Source: Saccharicrinis fermentans DSM 9555 = JCM 21142 (lineage in GTDB: Bacteria; Bacteroidota; Bacteroidia; Bacteroidales; Marinilabiliaceae). From it: a DNA stretch of 64,000 nucleotides. The DNA lies in NCBI RefSeq assembly GCF_000517085.1, contig NZ_KI912107.1, positions 3,779,980 through 3,843,979 of the forward strand. The letters are read 5' to 3'. The position numbers and the translations under genes were made by a program. Below, in pieces: positions 46,701 through 56,641 of the stretch. The notes beneath the pieces were generated by a model. It saw only the letters and a program-made list of their open reading frames with translations. It did no database searches and was not told the origin of the DNA. The first letter of the stretch is position 1; every line of letters starts with the position of its first letter.

Positions 46701-46901
46701 ATGATCAAAGAAAAAGCGAGAACTGAAACAAACTTGGAAGAGAAAATCATTTCCTTTGTTAGCGAAAAACAACCTGTTCACATTGGTGAAATATTCAAGA
46801 CTTTAAGAATATCTCAGACCAAGGGGCTGAATTATGTAACTTCAATGATTAACCAAGGTAAACTTTATTATGCATCCAATAACCAAGTTAACGTATTTTA
46901 A
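46701..46901 (+). CDS. mini winged-helix-like protein
   Basis: A 66-residue basic protein. Residues 13-66 read as three helices and a small beta wing (EEKIISFVSEKQPVHIGEIF..., then GKLYYASNNQVNVF), similar to a stand-alone winged helix-turn-helix. It has a good terminator behind it and a long regulatory-looking region in front, so it is probably a real, independently controlled gene. DNA binding is inferred from fold only. Confidence 0.7.
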   Translation: MIKEKARTETNLEEKIISFVSEKQPVHIGEIFKTLRISQTKGLNYVTSMINQGKLYYASNNQVNVF

Positions 46902-46947
46902 TCAACCAAGCCCGGGTCATTCATTCAACCCTAAATTTCACCTTTAG

Positions 46948-46982
46948 ACTTCCCTCACTACAAATGACGGGAAGTTTTTTTA
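46948..46982 (+). terminator. terminator after the winged-helix gene
   Basis: ACTTCCC pairs with GGGAAGT, extended by TCA/TGA past a one-base bulge, followed by seven T. Confidence 0.8.
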
Positions 46983-47003
46983 TGCCTATACGTGATCACT
47001 GCA

Positions 47004-47038
47004 CAAAAAAACCTCTTCACCATTACTGATAAAGAGGT
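47004..47038 (-). terminator. terminator after the zinc metallopeptidase gene
   Basis: On the minus strand ACCTCTT and AAGAGGT form a seven-base stem with a 14-base loop, followed by seven T. Confidence 0.75.
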
Positions 47039-47061
47039 CGAATAAATTCTTTTTTATACTC

Positions 47062-47766
47062 CTAATCATCCATGCCTACGTACCTCAACACGTAATACAA
47101 TAAGGTAACCAAGGATGACAAAGCAGCCACCACATAAGTATAAGCTGCCCATTTTAAAGCATCTTTGGCTTTATCATGCACAGCACCGGTAGCTACCCCA
47201 CTGCTATCTAACCAAGTCAATGCCCGTTGTGTTGCATTAATTTCAACGGGTAGAGTAACAAAGGCAAACAAAGTAAATACCGAATAACACATAATAATAA
47301 TCTGCAATGCCAACTTGTAAGGCAATAGTCCCGGAAGTAAAAAAGCACCAAATATCATTACCATAAAAATAATATTCAGTACGCTTCCGCTAATATTCTG
47401 TATGGGCACCAATGCAGAACGCATCTCAAGAGGTGCATAACCTTGTGCATGTTGCACTGCATGACCACATTCATGCGCCGCCACAGCAGCAGAAGAAACC
47501 CCCTGTCCTGAATACACTTCCGGACTCAGATTAACCGTTCTATTGGCCGGATTATAATGATCCGTCAGCTTACCAGGAACAGACACCACTTTTACATCGT
47601 AAATACCATTATCCTTTAACATTTTCTCAGCAACGTCTCTTCCGGTCATTCCATACGACATAGGAATTTTTGCATACTTTTTAAACTTCGATTTCAATCT
47701 CGAGCTTACTATCCAGCTCAACAGGAAGAAAGCTCCAAAAATCAATAATAAAAATGGATCATACAT
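47062..47766 (-). CDS. membrane zinc metallopeptidase (YugP-like)
   Basis: A 234-residue inner-membrane protein. The N-terminal membrane segment is followed by a peptidase domain with the zinc motif AAHECGHAVQHAQGY (HExxH-like, HECGH), then three further hydrophobic segments. It fits the YugP/DUF neutral-zinc metallopeptidase family (Peptidase M48-like). Substrate unknown. Single-gene unit with its own terminator. Confidence 0.9.
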   Translation of the reverse strand: MYDPFLLLIFGAFFLLSWIVSSRLKSKFKKYAKIPMSYGMTGRDVAEKMLKDNGIYDVKVVSVPGKLTDHYNPANRTVNLSPEVYSGQGVSSAAVAAHECGHAVQHAQGYAPLEMRSALVPIQNISGSVLNIIFMVMIFGAFLLPGLLPYKLALQIIIMCYSVFTLFAFVTLPVEINATQRALTWLDSSGVATGAVHDKAKDALKWAAYTYVVAALSSLVTLLYYVLRYVGMDD

Positions 47767-47979
47767 AATTCTCTCGTTTTTTTATAACACACTAGCATTT
47801 CACAATCAAAAACTTTGCCACTCCTAAATTACAATGACAAGTAAAGACTAATCAGTTAAGAAGGCAGAATCCTCTGCCACTTTCGCAGCGAACACTGCCA
47901 CCCATGACATTTAGCTCCTCACCCCAAGACTTCTGATAACAACCACAATACCTATAAAAGAGCCTCAAGCATCAGCCTT

Positions 47980-50900
47980 TTATTCCTTAGCAAATTGCAG
48001 TGCATTACCGATGGCCATCGAAGCGTAGACTCCAACATTTTTCATAAAATGAAAATGATATGGCGAATAAGCATCTTTCTGTAAGCTTTGAACAGAAATA
48101 ACACCGATCACCTCAGTATAGATCCTTAGCGGAATATAGATCAACGACTCCGTCTCCTCTCCATTGGCAACGGGTCGTACCTCAGACAAATACAAGGTAT
48201 GCTCCTTATGAAAATCACGCATAAAGATATCCAAATCATGAGAAAAAGAATACACAGCCAATCGCCCTTTATCCTCTATCAGATACCTGACAAAAGGTTG
48301 CCGTTCGCCCAAGAGGTAAACATGCGCAAAATCGATAGATTTTTCACGAGCATTGAATACTCCAATGGAAAACACATCCGTACACATCACCTTAGACACA
48401 GATTGATACAACAACTCTGCGATCTGATCCAGCGATGACTTAAACCTAAGCAAGTGAGCCACCTCACTTAACACCTCAATATCCTTACTACTATCCATCA
48501 ACGACTTAGCCTGATACGCCAACTGTTTCTTTTGTACATCCAGAATCTCTGTCTGCTGTTGAATTTCGGTTTGTTGCTGTTGAATTTTACGTTTATGCTT
48601 ACTCAGTTTTTTCTCCAGCTCATCCTTCAGGCTCTTCTCCTTACTCATCCACACTCTCACCGGCCAAAACACCAATCCCATCAGTAATATAATGGCCAAC
48701 ATTCTAACAAGTGCATACTGATACCAAGCGGGTCTTATTTCAAAAGAATAAGATGCACCTTCTTCATTCCAAACCCCATCATTATTACATGCCAACACCT
48801 TAAAGGTATACTTACCAGGACTTAAGCCAGGATAAAAAGCCATATTAAAATCATTAACGGGCGACCATTCCTCCTCAAGGGGTTCCAGCTTCCATTTATA
48901 CTTTATTTTCTCCGGTACGGCATAACTCAAGCCATCAAAAACAAAGGCCAGATGACTTCTATTGTAGGGCAAGCTCAAATTTTGCGGCAAAGAAAACCAA
49001 GCACTAATGGAGTCATATTCAGCCTGTATAGAATCCGAATCCCAATTAGGCTTCTGAAAATTAAGCAATATATCACGCAGGTAAATGGGAGGTTCCAGGT
49101 AATTAGGACGTTCAGCATCGGGGTTATATACCATAGCTCCTTTAATGGTTCCGAACCACAACTTCCCATCTCTATCCAACAAGTTACACCCGCCATTATT
49201 CTCAACCCCTATAAATCCATCATCCTTATCATAGTTTTGTATCGACACCAATTCTCCTGTTTGATCCAAAGTTAACTTATCCACCCCATTTTGGGTTCCT
49301 GCCCAAATATTCCCTTCGGCATCGGCAATCACAGAATAAACATTGTCAGACCTAACACCGGTAGAAGAATCAAAATATGTAAACCTTTGACCATCATACC
49401 TATTCAACCCACCCGTAAATGTAGCAAACCATATATTACCTACCTTATCCTCTGCCGTTTGTAACACCCAAGAAGAATTCAATTGGTTCACATCAGAAAA
49501 ATGAACGAAGTGTATATGATCGTATTTAAAAACGCCTTTGGTAGTTGAAATCCATATATTCTGTTTGGAATCGACAAATAAGTTGGTGATAAAGGGAGAC
49601 ACCAAGCCCGAGTTAGCAGGAGTAAACCAGTGGCTTAGCTGCCCTGGCACATATTTAAACAAACCCTTACCATATATACCCATCCAGATGGTATCACCCT
49701 GCTGTATCATATCCACAACAGGCGTTTGCGGATCCAGTCCATACTTTTCTCCAACAGAAATAAAACGCTTATGATCATATTCATACAAACCCCCAACGGT
49801 TGCAACAAGTACATTTCCATTCTTAAGCTCTAACATACTGCGTGCTTGTGCCATCTTAGCATCCGCCGACGCCTGCAACAATTCAACTTTTTCACCATCA
49901 AACACCGAAATAGTATTATTGTCGTCGCCCAGGTAAACTTTACCTTCGCTATCCTGAAATATACTCCTAACAATATTCCCACCCAATCCGCTCTCTTCAT
50001 TAAAAGAAACAAATTTATCACCACCATATTTGAAGACTCCAGATCCACTGGTTCCGAACCACATATTCCCCTCTCTATCTTCGCCCAAAGAAGTTACCAA
50101 TGATGTTTTTAGTCCATTGCTATTATTAAACAACTTAATTTTATCGTCATGAAACCACACTATTCCTCCCGAAGAAACCGCCACCCAAACGCCTCCATCT
50201 CTGTCCTCATAGGCCCTAAAAACCCTATCCAATGGTATTTCCTTGGGCCAGTCAATATCTTTAACATCGCCATTCAATCCCAGCACCAACAAATTTTGCG
50301 TGCCATCACCCTTCCCAAAAGCAAGAACCCATTGATTTCTATATTTATCCTGCAACAAGGGAATTAATATCTTGTCCTCCAGGCCGTATGTCTCTTGCAT
50401 ATGCGATAATGTCACCTGATTATTTTCAATCTCACAAACTCCTTTATCAGTGGCTATCATCATTTTCTTTGGACCCGATTTCGACATATAAAAGATCGTT
50501 TTATCTTTAAAAAAAGCTTTATTTTCACGCGTAAAATCAGTCACTTCACCCTCTCTAAAACGATAAATAACCTTTTCTCCACTCACACTGCGTGCCATCA
50601 ACCATACCGAGCCATCCATCATCTCCATAAATTGCATACGATCCTGAAAGATAGCCGTATCCGATTTCAGGTAGTATTTAAAATCTTTTCCATTATATTT
50701 TATCACACCCTTAGGTGAGCCAATCCACAAATCATAATTATTGTCGGAGTACAAACCCATCACAAGATCTTCAAGTAACCCATCCTTTTTGGTCAGCACA
50801 TCAAAGTGCATACCATTAAAACGACATAGGCCTCCACCATTGGTGCCCAACCACAAATAGCCAAACTGATCCTCAGCAATATCATTCACCTCGGATTGAG

Positions 50901-51006
50901 GGAGCCCCTCCTCCAAGGAATATTGACGAAAAAAATGATGCTGCCCATTGAGAACACAAGGCAACAAAAAAACAACAAAAACAATATGTACAAACTTTAA
51001 CTTCAT
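47980..51006 (-). CDS. two-component propeller protein with GAF output, no kinase
   Basis: A protein of about 1008 residues. Signal peptide (1-22); periplasmic beta-propeller repeats (25 to about 640) with the recurrent LWLGTNGGGL / IWAGTQNGV pattern of reg_prop repeats; a Y_Y_Y domain (about 690-745, FLACNNDGVWNE-like); one membrane segment (755-775); a glutamine-rich coiled coil (785-845); and a C-terminal GAF-like domain (850-1005). Hybrid two-component proteins of this architecture normally end in a histidine kinase, which is absent. The ATG at 51006 is preferred; an upstream GTG at 51015 is possible. Confidence 0.88.
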   Translation of the reverse strand: MKLKFVHIVFVVFLLPCVLNGQHHFFRQYSLEEGLPQSEVNDIAEDQFGYLWLGTNGGGLCRFNGMHFDVLTKKDGLLEDLVMGLYSDNNYDLWIGSPKGVIKYNGKDFKYYLKSDTAIFQDRMQFMEMMDGSVWLMARSVSGEKVIYRFREGEVTDFTRENKAFFKDKTIFYMSKSGPKKMMIATDKGVCEIENNQVTLSHMQETYGLEDKILIPLLQDKYRNQWVLAFGKGDGTQNLLVLGLNGDVKDIDWPKEIPLDRVFRAYEDRDGGVWVAVSSGGIVWFHDDKIKLFNNSNGLKTSLVTSLGEDREGNMWFGTSGSGVFKYGGDKFVSFNEESGLGGNIVRSIFQDSEGKVYLGDDNNTISVFDGEKVELLQASADAKMAQARSMLELKNGNVLVATVGGLYEYDHKRFISVGEKYGLDPQTPVVDMIQQGDTIWMGIYGKGLFKYVPGQLSHWFTPANSGLVSPFITNLFVDSKQNIWISTTKGVFKYDHIHFVHFSDVNQLNSSWVLQTAEDKVGNIWFATFTGGLNRYDGQRFTYFDSSTGVRSDNVYSVIADAEGNIWAGTQNGVDKLTLDQTGELVSIQNYDKDDGFIGVENNGGCNLLDRDGKLWFGTIKGAMVYNPDAERPNYLEPPIYLRDILLNFQKPNWDSDSIQAEYDSISAWFSLPQNLSLPYNRSHLAFVFDGLSYAVPEKIKYKWKLEPLEEEWSPVNDFNMAFYPGLSPGKYTFKVLACNNDGVWNEEGASYSFEIRPAWYQYALVRMLAIILLMGLVFWPVRVWMSKEKSLKDELEKKLSKHKRKIQQQQTEIQQQTEILDVQKKQLAYQAKSLMDSSKDIEVLSEVAHLLRFKSSLDQIAELLYQSVSKVMCTDVFSIGVFNAREKSIDFAHVYLLGERQPFVRYLIEDKGRLAVYSFSHDLDIFMRDFHKEHTLYLSEVRPVANGEETESLIYIPLRIYTEVIGVISVQSLQKDAYSPYHFHFMKNVGVYASMAIGNALQFAKE

Positions 51007-51175
51007 ATACCTCACTCATTCATAAACCACCAAGCACTATACTCGCACAGCACTGATCTACAGCACAAATACAAAATATTCCCTTTTAATAAATCACTAA
51101 ACACCCCTATCACCCAAAATCATCTAATGATTAGGAATGCATCAAAAAGCTACAAAAAAAAGACAATGAAAAAGA

Positions 51176-52684
51176 TTAAAACCTGAAATATATAAATGGT
51201 TTTATATCCATTAAGCTAAATTGGTAAATAATTACTGAAAAAACAACGACAACAATCATCTTTATAACAACATTTGCCCTAATAAGGTTGTATTTTATTA
51301 ATCGTTCCAATTCCGAAGGTAACCAGTGAAGCATATACCCCAAAAAGATCACAAACAAAACACTTGCATATGCATGAAATAATTCACTGGGATTATAGAT
51401 TAAAAAGGCAGAGGTCAGGCGCATAAGAAACAATCGCAAAGTCTCCATATCGGGCGATCGAAATACGACCCATGTAAAAACTATGAAATGAAAAGTAAGT
51501 AAAAAAGCTATAAATTTGGGCATTTTAAAGTTTACTTTTTTAAAAACCCCCAACATCATTTTTTCAATCAACAGGGCCAATCCATGCAAGGCGCCCCAAA
51601 TAACAAACAACCATCCGGCACCATGCCAGAGTCCTCCCAGGAGCATCGTAATCATCAGGTTTAATCCTCTACGAATGGTTCCGTGTCTATTTCCGCCCAA
51701 TGGTATATACAAATAATCACGCAGCCACGACGACAAGGAGATATGCCATCTCCTCCAAAAATCGGTAACAGATGTAGCCACATAAGGAAGGTTAAAATTA
51801 TTGGGTAATTTAAATCCCAATATAAGAGCCACACCAATGGCAATATCGGTATATCCTGAAAAATCACAATATATTTGTAAGGTATAAGCATAGGCACCCA
51901 TAAGAAGCTCTACACCGCTATACATCATGGGGGCATCAAAAACACGATCTACCAAGTTGACAGACAGATGATCAGAAATAACCATTTTTTTGAACAGACC
52001 GCCCAATATTAACCACACAGCCCACCAGAATCTCTTTTCGGACAGCACATACTTTTGATGCAATTGCGGTATAAACTCCCAAGCTCTAACAATGGGTCCA
52101 GCCACCAGTTGGGGAAAAAAAGACACATAAAAACCAAAATCCAACATATTTCTTACCGGCTTTATTCTATTCCTATAAACATCCACCGAATAACTAATGG
52201 TTTGAAAAGTAAAAAAAGAAATACCCACTGGAAGCAATATATGACTCGTCGCCAGTCCGGTTTTAAAAAAAGCATTGGTAATTAGCGAGAAATAATTGAC
52301 CACATTCACCTTTAGTCCAAAAAGCTGAAATAAAAGCTCTGCAAAAAAATATGCATATTTAAAATATGCCAACACACTAAGATTGACTACCAGGCTCAGT
52401 ACCAACAAAAACTTCCGCACCCTTTGTTTCTTTGAACTACCAATCCCCAGCCCGATACAATAATCAACAATGGTTGAGAACAACAATAAAAAAAAGTAAT
52501 ACCCTCCGGCTTTGTAGTAAAAAAAGATACTGGCCACAAAAAGAAATGCATTGCGTAAAACACTGCGATTGAACAAGAGTGCATTACCCAACAATACGAC
52601 GCCAAAGAACACCCAAAACAAATAATGCGTAAAAACAAAACTTGACTGAGGGTCATATTTTAATATTCCAATAATATTTTCCAA
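51176..52684 (-). CDS. MBOAT-family O-acyltransferase (AlgI-like)
   Basis: A 502-residue protein with about ten to twelve hydrophobic segments. The MBOAT core is visible: DFWRRWHISLSSWLRDYLYIPLGGNR and LLGGLWHGAGWLFVIWGALHG, whose His is the catalytic residue. It is of the AlgI/DltB/PatA type that transfers acetyl groups across the membrane for O-acetylation of an exported polysaccharide. The start appears to be TTG, as no suitable ATG lies upstream of the first membrane segment. It directly follows an SGNH protein gene (15 bases), its expected partner. Confidence 0.9.
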   Translation of the reverse strand: MENIIGILKYDPQSSFVFTHYLFWVFFGVVLLGNALLFNRSVLRNAFLFVASIFFYYKAGGYYFFLLLFSTIVDYCIGLGIGSSKKQRVRKFLLVLSLVVNLSVLAYFKYAYFFAELLFQLFGLKVNVVNYFSLITNAFFKTGLATSHILLPVGISFFTFQTISYSVDVYRNRIKPVRNMLDFGFYVSFFPQLVAGPIVRAWEFIPQLHQKYVLSEKRFWWAVWLILGGLFKKMVISDHLSVNLVDRVFDAPMMYSGVELLMGAYAYTLQIYCDFSGYTDIAIGVALILGFKLPNNFNLPYVATSVTDFWRRWHISLSSWLRDYLYIPLGGNRHGTIRRGLNLMITMLLGGLWHGAGWLFVIWGALHGLALLIEKMMLGVFKKVNFKMPKFIAFLLTFHFIVFTWVVFRSPDMETLRLFLMRLTSAFLIYNPSELFHAYASVLFVIFLGYMLHWLPSELERLIKYNLIRANVVIKMIVVVVFSVIIYQFSLMDIKPFIYFRF

Positions 52685-52699
52685 ACTTCTATTCGTATG

Positions 52700-54196
52700 T
52701 TAATTTGAACTTAAAATCGTTTGTTTTTCTTCTACAAAATGTTCATTTTTTACATAATCACCATAGTCACTCATGATGGCTTTATACAACCAAGCTGCCA
52801 CTTTTTTACCGCCCGCCCTGTTGAAGTGTGTATAATCAGACATGGCCAATTTAGGATGACCAGTCACCCATTTTAATATGGATCCTTCCCCGCCCATGGC
52901 TTCAAAAAGGTCAAAAAAAGCGCATCCGGCCTTAAACGCAGCTTGTTTTTGCGCTTCTTTAATCTTAAATATATGCGAATAAGCCTGCGCCTTACCGCCT
53001 TTCAACCTACCCACATCACCAACTCCAACAACTAAAACAGGCACCCCGGGCATCGTCTTTTTGAGTATCTCCAGTTGACGGTAAAATGTTAAGCTATAAA
53101 AACCATAATTCTCAGTAATAGTAGGTACCATATTGGTACCGTATTGCAAAATAACCAGACCAATATCCATATATTCAGCCATCGATTTATACAGCAAAGT
53201 ATCTGTTTTATCAAGTCTGGGAGAAGACTGTCCTCGCATGGAGATATTATCCACGGCCACTCCACACAAACTATCCAGACTCATACCTAGAAACAAAGGG
53301 CTTTGCTCACACTCGAAGTCCAGCGCAAATTTACGAGGAGCACGCGCAAAGGTCCAACTGACCTCCGTAATATTATCGTCTGTCTCCAAGGAATCGGAAC
53401 TTATCAAGTCATCTCCCCAATAAGCCTTTACCACAAATGGTTTTTCTATGTTTTTCAATAACAAGCGCGACTTATAAAACTTGGAAGCCTTGGGCTGAGC
53501 CATATAGGACCTACTCACCAGAACCCTGGATTTCCTCATGGAATCAATTTTCACCACCTTTCCCATCAATCCATATTGATATCCCTTAATTAAACGCGGA
53601 TATTTATACACCTCATGCTGACTCCAGGCGCCTTTGTTGGTAATCCATACCGAAGAAAACTGTTTTTGCGGATCATATAAAGGTATAAGACCAGGGCCTG
53701 AGCCTTTAAAATTAGTTTGAAAACGCTCCCGTAAAAATTTAGTAATACGATCCCCTTCAATCTGCGAATCGCCCATGTGCAATATCCGTATCACTTTATT
53801 ATCTTCCTGTGCCGATTCTATTTTCCGATAAAAAGAATACAACATCCTTTTAAACGAAGACGGATATTGCATTTTAAGTTTTTGAACAATAGAATCCTCT
53901 TTTAAAGAAGCGACTACACCTATTGAATCAGCACTTAGGGAGTCTATTTTCGTATACAAAGCACTGTCCTGTGCTACAACACTGCCCATGGCAAGAGAAT
54001 CATTAATACCAGATCTGGCTTGCACCATAGGTTCTCCTGATTTACAACCGTCTAATATATGTTTTACAGAAAACCAACGTATCCGATACCCTGTATTCCC
54101 CAAACCAATGCCTTCATCAGGTATAAAATAGGCTAGAGCTCCAAACAGCATCAGAACAAGCATATAGTATAAAAATATTTTAGGTGGTTTTATCAT
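52700..54196 (-). CDS. SGNH-hydrolase/acetyltransferase-like membrane protein
   Basis: A 498-residue protein with one N-terminal membrane anchor (about 8-25). The SGNH fold is recognised by LHMGDSQIEGDR (nucleophile block, GDSQ instead of GDSL) and MSDYTHFNRAGG near the C-terminus with the Asp-His dyad (D-x-x-H). Periplasmic. SGNH proteins in such pairs, like AlgJ or AlgX, transfer acetyl groups received through the MBOAT partner onto polysaccharide. Substrate unknown, but polysaccharide genes lie 8 kb away. Confidence 0.85.
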   Translation of the reverse strand: MIKPPKIFLYYMLVLMLFGALAYFIPDEGIGLGNTGYRIRWFSVKHILDGCKSGEPMVQARSGINDSLAMGSVVAQDSALYTKIDSLSADSIGVVASLKEDSIVQKLKMQYPSSFKRMLYSFYRKIESAQEDNKVIRILHMGDSQIEGDRITKFLRERFQTNFKGSGPGLIPLYDPQKQFSSVWITNKGAWSQHEVYKYPRLIKGYQYGLMGKVVKIDSMRKSRVLVSRSYMAQPKASKFYKSRLLLKNIEKPFVVKAYWGDDLISSDSLETDDNITEVSWTFARAPRKFALDFECEQSPLFLGMSLDSLCGVAVDNISMRGQSSPRLDKTDTLLYKSMAEYMDIGLVILQYGTNMVPTITENYGFYSLTFYRQLEILKKTMPGVPVLVVGVGDVGRLKGGKAQAYSHIFKIKEAQKQAAFKAGCAFFDLFEAMGGEGSILKWVTGHPKLAMSDYTHFNRAGGKKVAAWLYKAIMSDYGDYVKNEHFVEEKQTILSSN

Positions 54197-54413
54197 ATAT
54201 GCATTAAATTACATTTCTCATAGGCAAACAACACATTTGAGCATTCACTCTGTCATTTATCAAAAACAAATATATTAATCCTATGGAACAAATACGTTAC
54301 ACCACGAATTAAGATACACAAAAGTATCATTATCTTTCATACATATAAAATTTAGTAAAATACGCAAATACCCAACCCACACAACAATCCCTTTCCCTTA
54401 CACAATCTCTCAA

Positions 54414-56351
54414 CTACTGCACGCCATTTTTCTTCAGAAAGGCCACATACTTTTTATCTTTCTCCAAAATATGCTCCAACAGCCAGTTTTTCAGGTATTC
54501 GATGATTTCAAAAGAAACGGTAGCATCTCCTGCTTCAAACTCATTTTTAAAATTTCTTATCTTCTCAATAAACTCTTCATGATTTGCTTTGTGTGCATCA
54601 CTATACTCGTAGCCAAACGCTTCAAAATATTTTTCTTCCACTCCAAAATGGTACACGGTATAATCCAGCAATTCTTTAAATACCTTTTTATACTTAGCCT
54701 TACTACTTCCTTTACCAAAATAGCTATAAGTAAGGTTAATTAAATCAACAAGCACCTTATGCTGCTCATCTATGGTTTTTAATCCAATATAAAATTGTGG
54801 TCCCCATGCAATAAGTTCCTCACGTATTACATCCCCTTGTCCATCCGCTTGTCCGTTACTAAAAAAGGAGATGGTTTCTTTTAGAGCCTCAGCCTGACTG
54901 GTAAATTCCTCCGAGGACGCAGCCAGCTCTTCAGAGGATGCAGAAGTGCGCTGGGTAATTATATTCATTTGAGTAGTAGCATCGTTAATTAGTCGGGCGC
55001 CACTATTCAGTTCTCTCAAAGCTGTTCCTACGCCATTTACCAAATCAACACATTTCTGAAAACTAACAGAAAGCTTCTCTGAAATCGCACGCGAGTAATG
55101 TGTCACATCCAATGTTTTTTGCGACAGTACATTCATCTCCACAGCTGCTTTTTTACTATTTTCGGCCAGTTTACGAACCTCTGAAGCCACCACAGCAAAG
55201 CCTTTACCATGCTCTCCGGCTCTGGCTGCCTCCACGGCAGCATTCAAGGCCAAGATATTGGTTTGTTGGGCAATCGCATTAATAATATTAATCTTTTCAT
55301 GGATCAACTCAATGGCTTCTTCACTATCAATACTGGCCGAATGCATTTGTTCCATCTCCTTTTCGGCCTGAACAAAACGAGACATGGTTTGATCAGCATT
55401 GTCTTTTGCCACTCCAATACTTGCGGTCATTTCCTCAATGGCAGAAGAAATATTTTCGGCACTTTGCACTTGATCAGCAGCTCCCAAGGAAAGTGTTTGA
55501 GAAGCGGCACTGATCTCAGTACTTCCGGTTACAATCTGCTCGGCGCTATTATTAATCTCATCAACAATATGATTCAATTTCTCATTCATGCGATTAAAAG
55601 CCATTCCCAATTGACCTATTTCATCTCTACCTTTAATGGATGATTTCTGACCTAAAATACCATTTGAAATATTCAAAAAATAAGGAAGCAGGCTTTTGAT
55701 AGGTTTGCTGATGGTTTGAACAACCCAGTAAATAATACCTACAATAACCAAAAGCAATATGATGGTGGTAATCATTAAGGTTAGGTCTATCTGTTTTCCG
55801 ATTTTCAACACTTCCTGATTACTAATACTTACCGCATCCACCTTTTGAAGAATCACATCAAAATTATCCGTCACCTCATCTATTGCGCGCGCCGTCTCAT
55901 TTTCATAAGCATATTGCAAACGGATGAACTTATCCTCGGCATTCTCTTCCAATATATTGTTAAGGGTCATGACGGACCTATGCAATGCTTGGTGCGGTTT
56001 CTCAACGCCTTCCAGCAGAGGCGCTATTTCAGGATATGCATATGCAATCATCTCTTTATTCCCATCATACCATTGTCCAAACGCACATTGATGCGCATCT
56101 ATCTGTACCTGGATATGATCCACAGTAGAGTCTGTAAAAATCTCATTTACCTTATTCACCCAAATCATGTGATCGAGGTAGGCATGTGTCAAATTCTCTT
56201 TTAAATCTTTGTCTTTGAAGTTTTTAGTGACATTTTCACTTAAGCGGGCTACTGACAAGATGGTCGTTACAAAAGCAATCATACATATGACCAGAATCAT
56301 GCCTAAACCATACATGATTTTTTTTTGGATGCTAACATGCTGAAATTTCAT
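54414..56351 (-). CDS. chemoreceptor with periplasmic CZB-like and C-terminal hemerythrin domains
   Basis: Domains in order: TM1 (12-35); a periplasmic helical domain with [20 protein letters not shown] and PHQALH, matching the zinc-ligand set of CZB domains (His61, Cys89, His120, His124 from the ATG); TM2 (about 190-215); HAMP (215-270); MCP signalling hairpin ([20 protein letters not shown], about 350-375); and a bacteriohemerythrin domain (about 510-640) with [25 protein letters not shown] and [12 protein letters not shown] iron-ligand blocks. The ATG at 56351 is chosen; the codon before is TTG. No other chemotaxis genes are nearby. CZB domains are normally cytoplasmic and C-terminal, so the order is unusual. 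Confidence 0.9.
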   Translation of the reverse strand: MKFQHVSIQKKIMYGLGMILVICMIAFVTTILSVARLSENVTKNFKDKDLKENLTHAYLDHMIWVNKVNEIFTDSTVDHIQVQIDAHQCAFGQWYDGNKEMIAYAYPEIAPLLEGVEKPHQALHRSVMTLNNILEENAEDKFIRLQYAYENETARAIDEVTDNFDVILQKVDAVSISNQEVLKIGKQIDLTLMITTIILLLVIVGIIYWVVQTISKPIKSLLPYFLNISNGILGQKSSIKGRDEIGQLGMAFNRMNEKLNHIVDEINNSAEQIVTGSTEISAASQTLSLGAADQVQSAENISSAIEEMTASIGVAKDNADQTMSRFVQAEKEMEQMHSASIDSEEAIELIHEKINIINAIAQQTNILALNAAVEAARAGEHGKGFAVVASEVRKLAENSKKAAVEMNVLSQKTLDVTHYSRAISEKLSVSFQKCVDLVNGVGTALRELNSGARLINDATTQMNIITQRTSASSEELAASSEEFTSQAEALKETISFFSNGQADGQGDVIREELIAWGPQFYIGLKTIDEQHKVLVDLINLTYSYFGKGSSKAKYKKVFKELLDYTVYHFGVEEKYFEAFGYEYSDAHKANHEEFIEKIRNFKNEFEAGDATVSFEIIEYLKNWLLEHILEKDKKYVAFLKKNGVQ

Positions 56352-56580
56352 CAATCTTTCTTTTTGTTAATGTTTGCATGGTAAAGGTTAGACATGGAGT
56401 CTCCGTTTTACTGCCAAAAAACAAATTGGATACGTTTTCGAAGAAAAAAAGCACACTTTAGAATCAAACTAAATTATTGATTGACCGATTTTTCAACACA
56501 TGCACCCATCCCTTTTTAATAAAAACACGATTATTTACTATTTTTCCGCCTTGTTTTTCGTTTACTAATGACAGAAGTCA

Positions 56581-56588
56581 TATTTTTG
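56581..56588 (+). promoter_or_regulatory. -7 element upstream of metH
   Basis: TATTTTTG matches TAnnTTTG, 53 bases before the metH ATG. The -33 box is weak. No SAM or cobalamin riboswitch was recognised in the 290-base gap. Confidence 0.4.
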
Positions 56589-56641
56589 TGCAACGAACAA
56601 ATATTAAGTGAAGCAGTTAATATCTCTAAGCAGATAAACAT

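Noticed and set aside
56355-56641. SAM or cobalamin riboswitch before metH
   Set aside because: No conserved riboswitch core (such as a B12-box) or expression-platform hairpin was recognised; a covariance-model search would be needed to exclude a divergent class.
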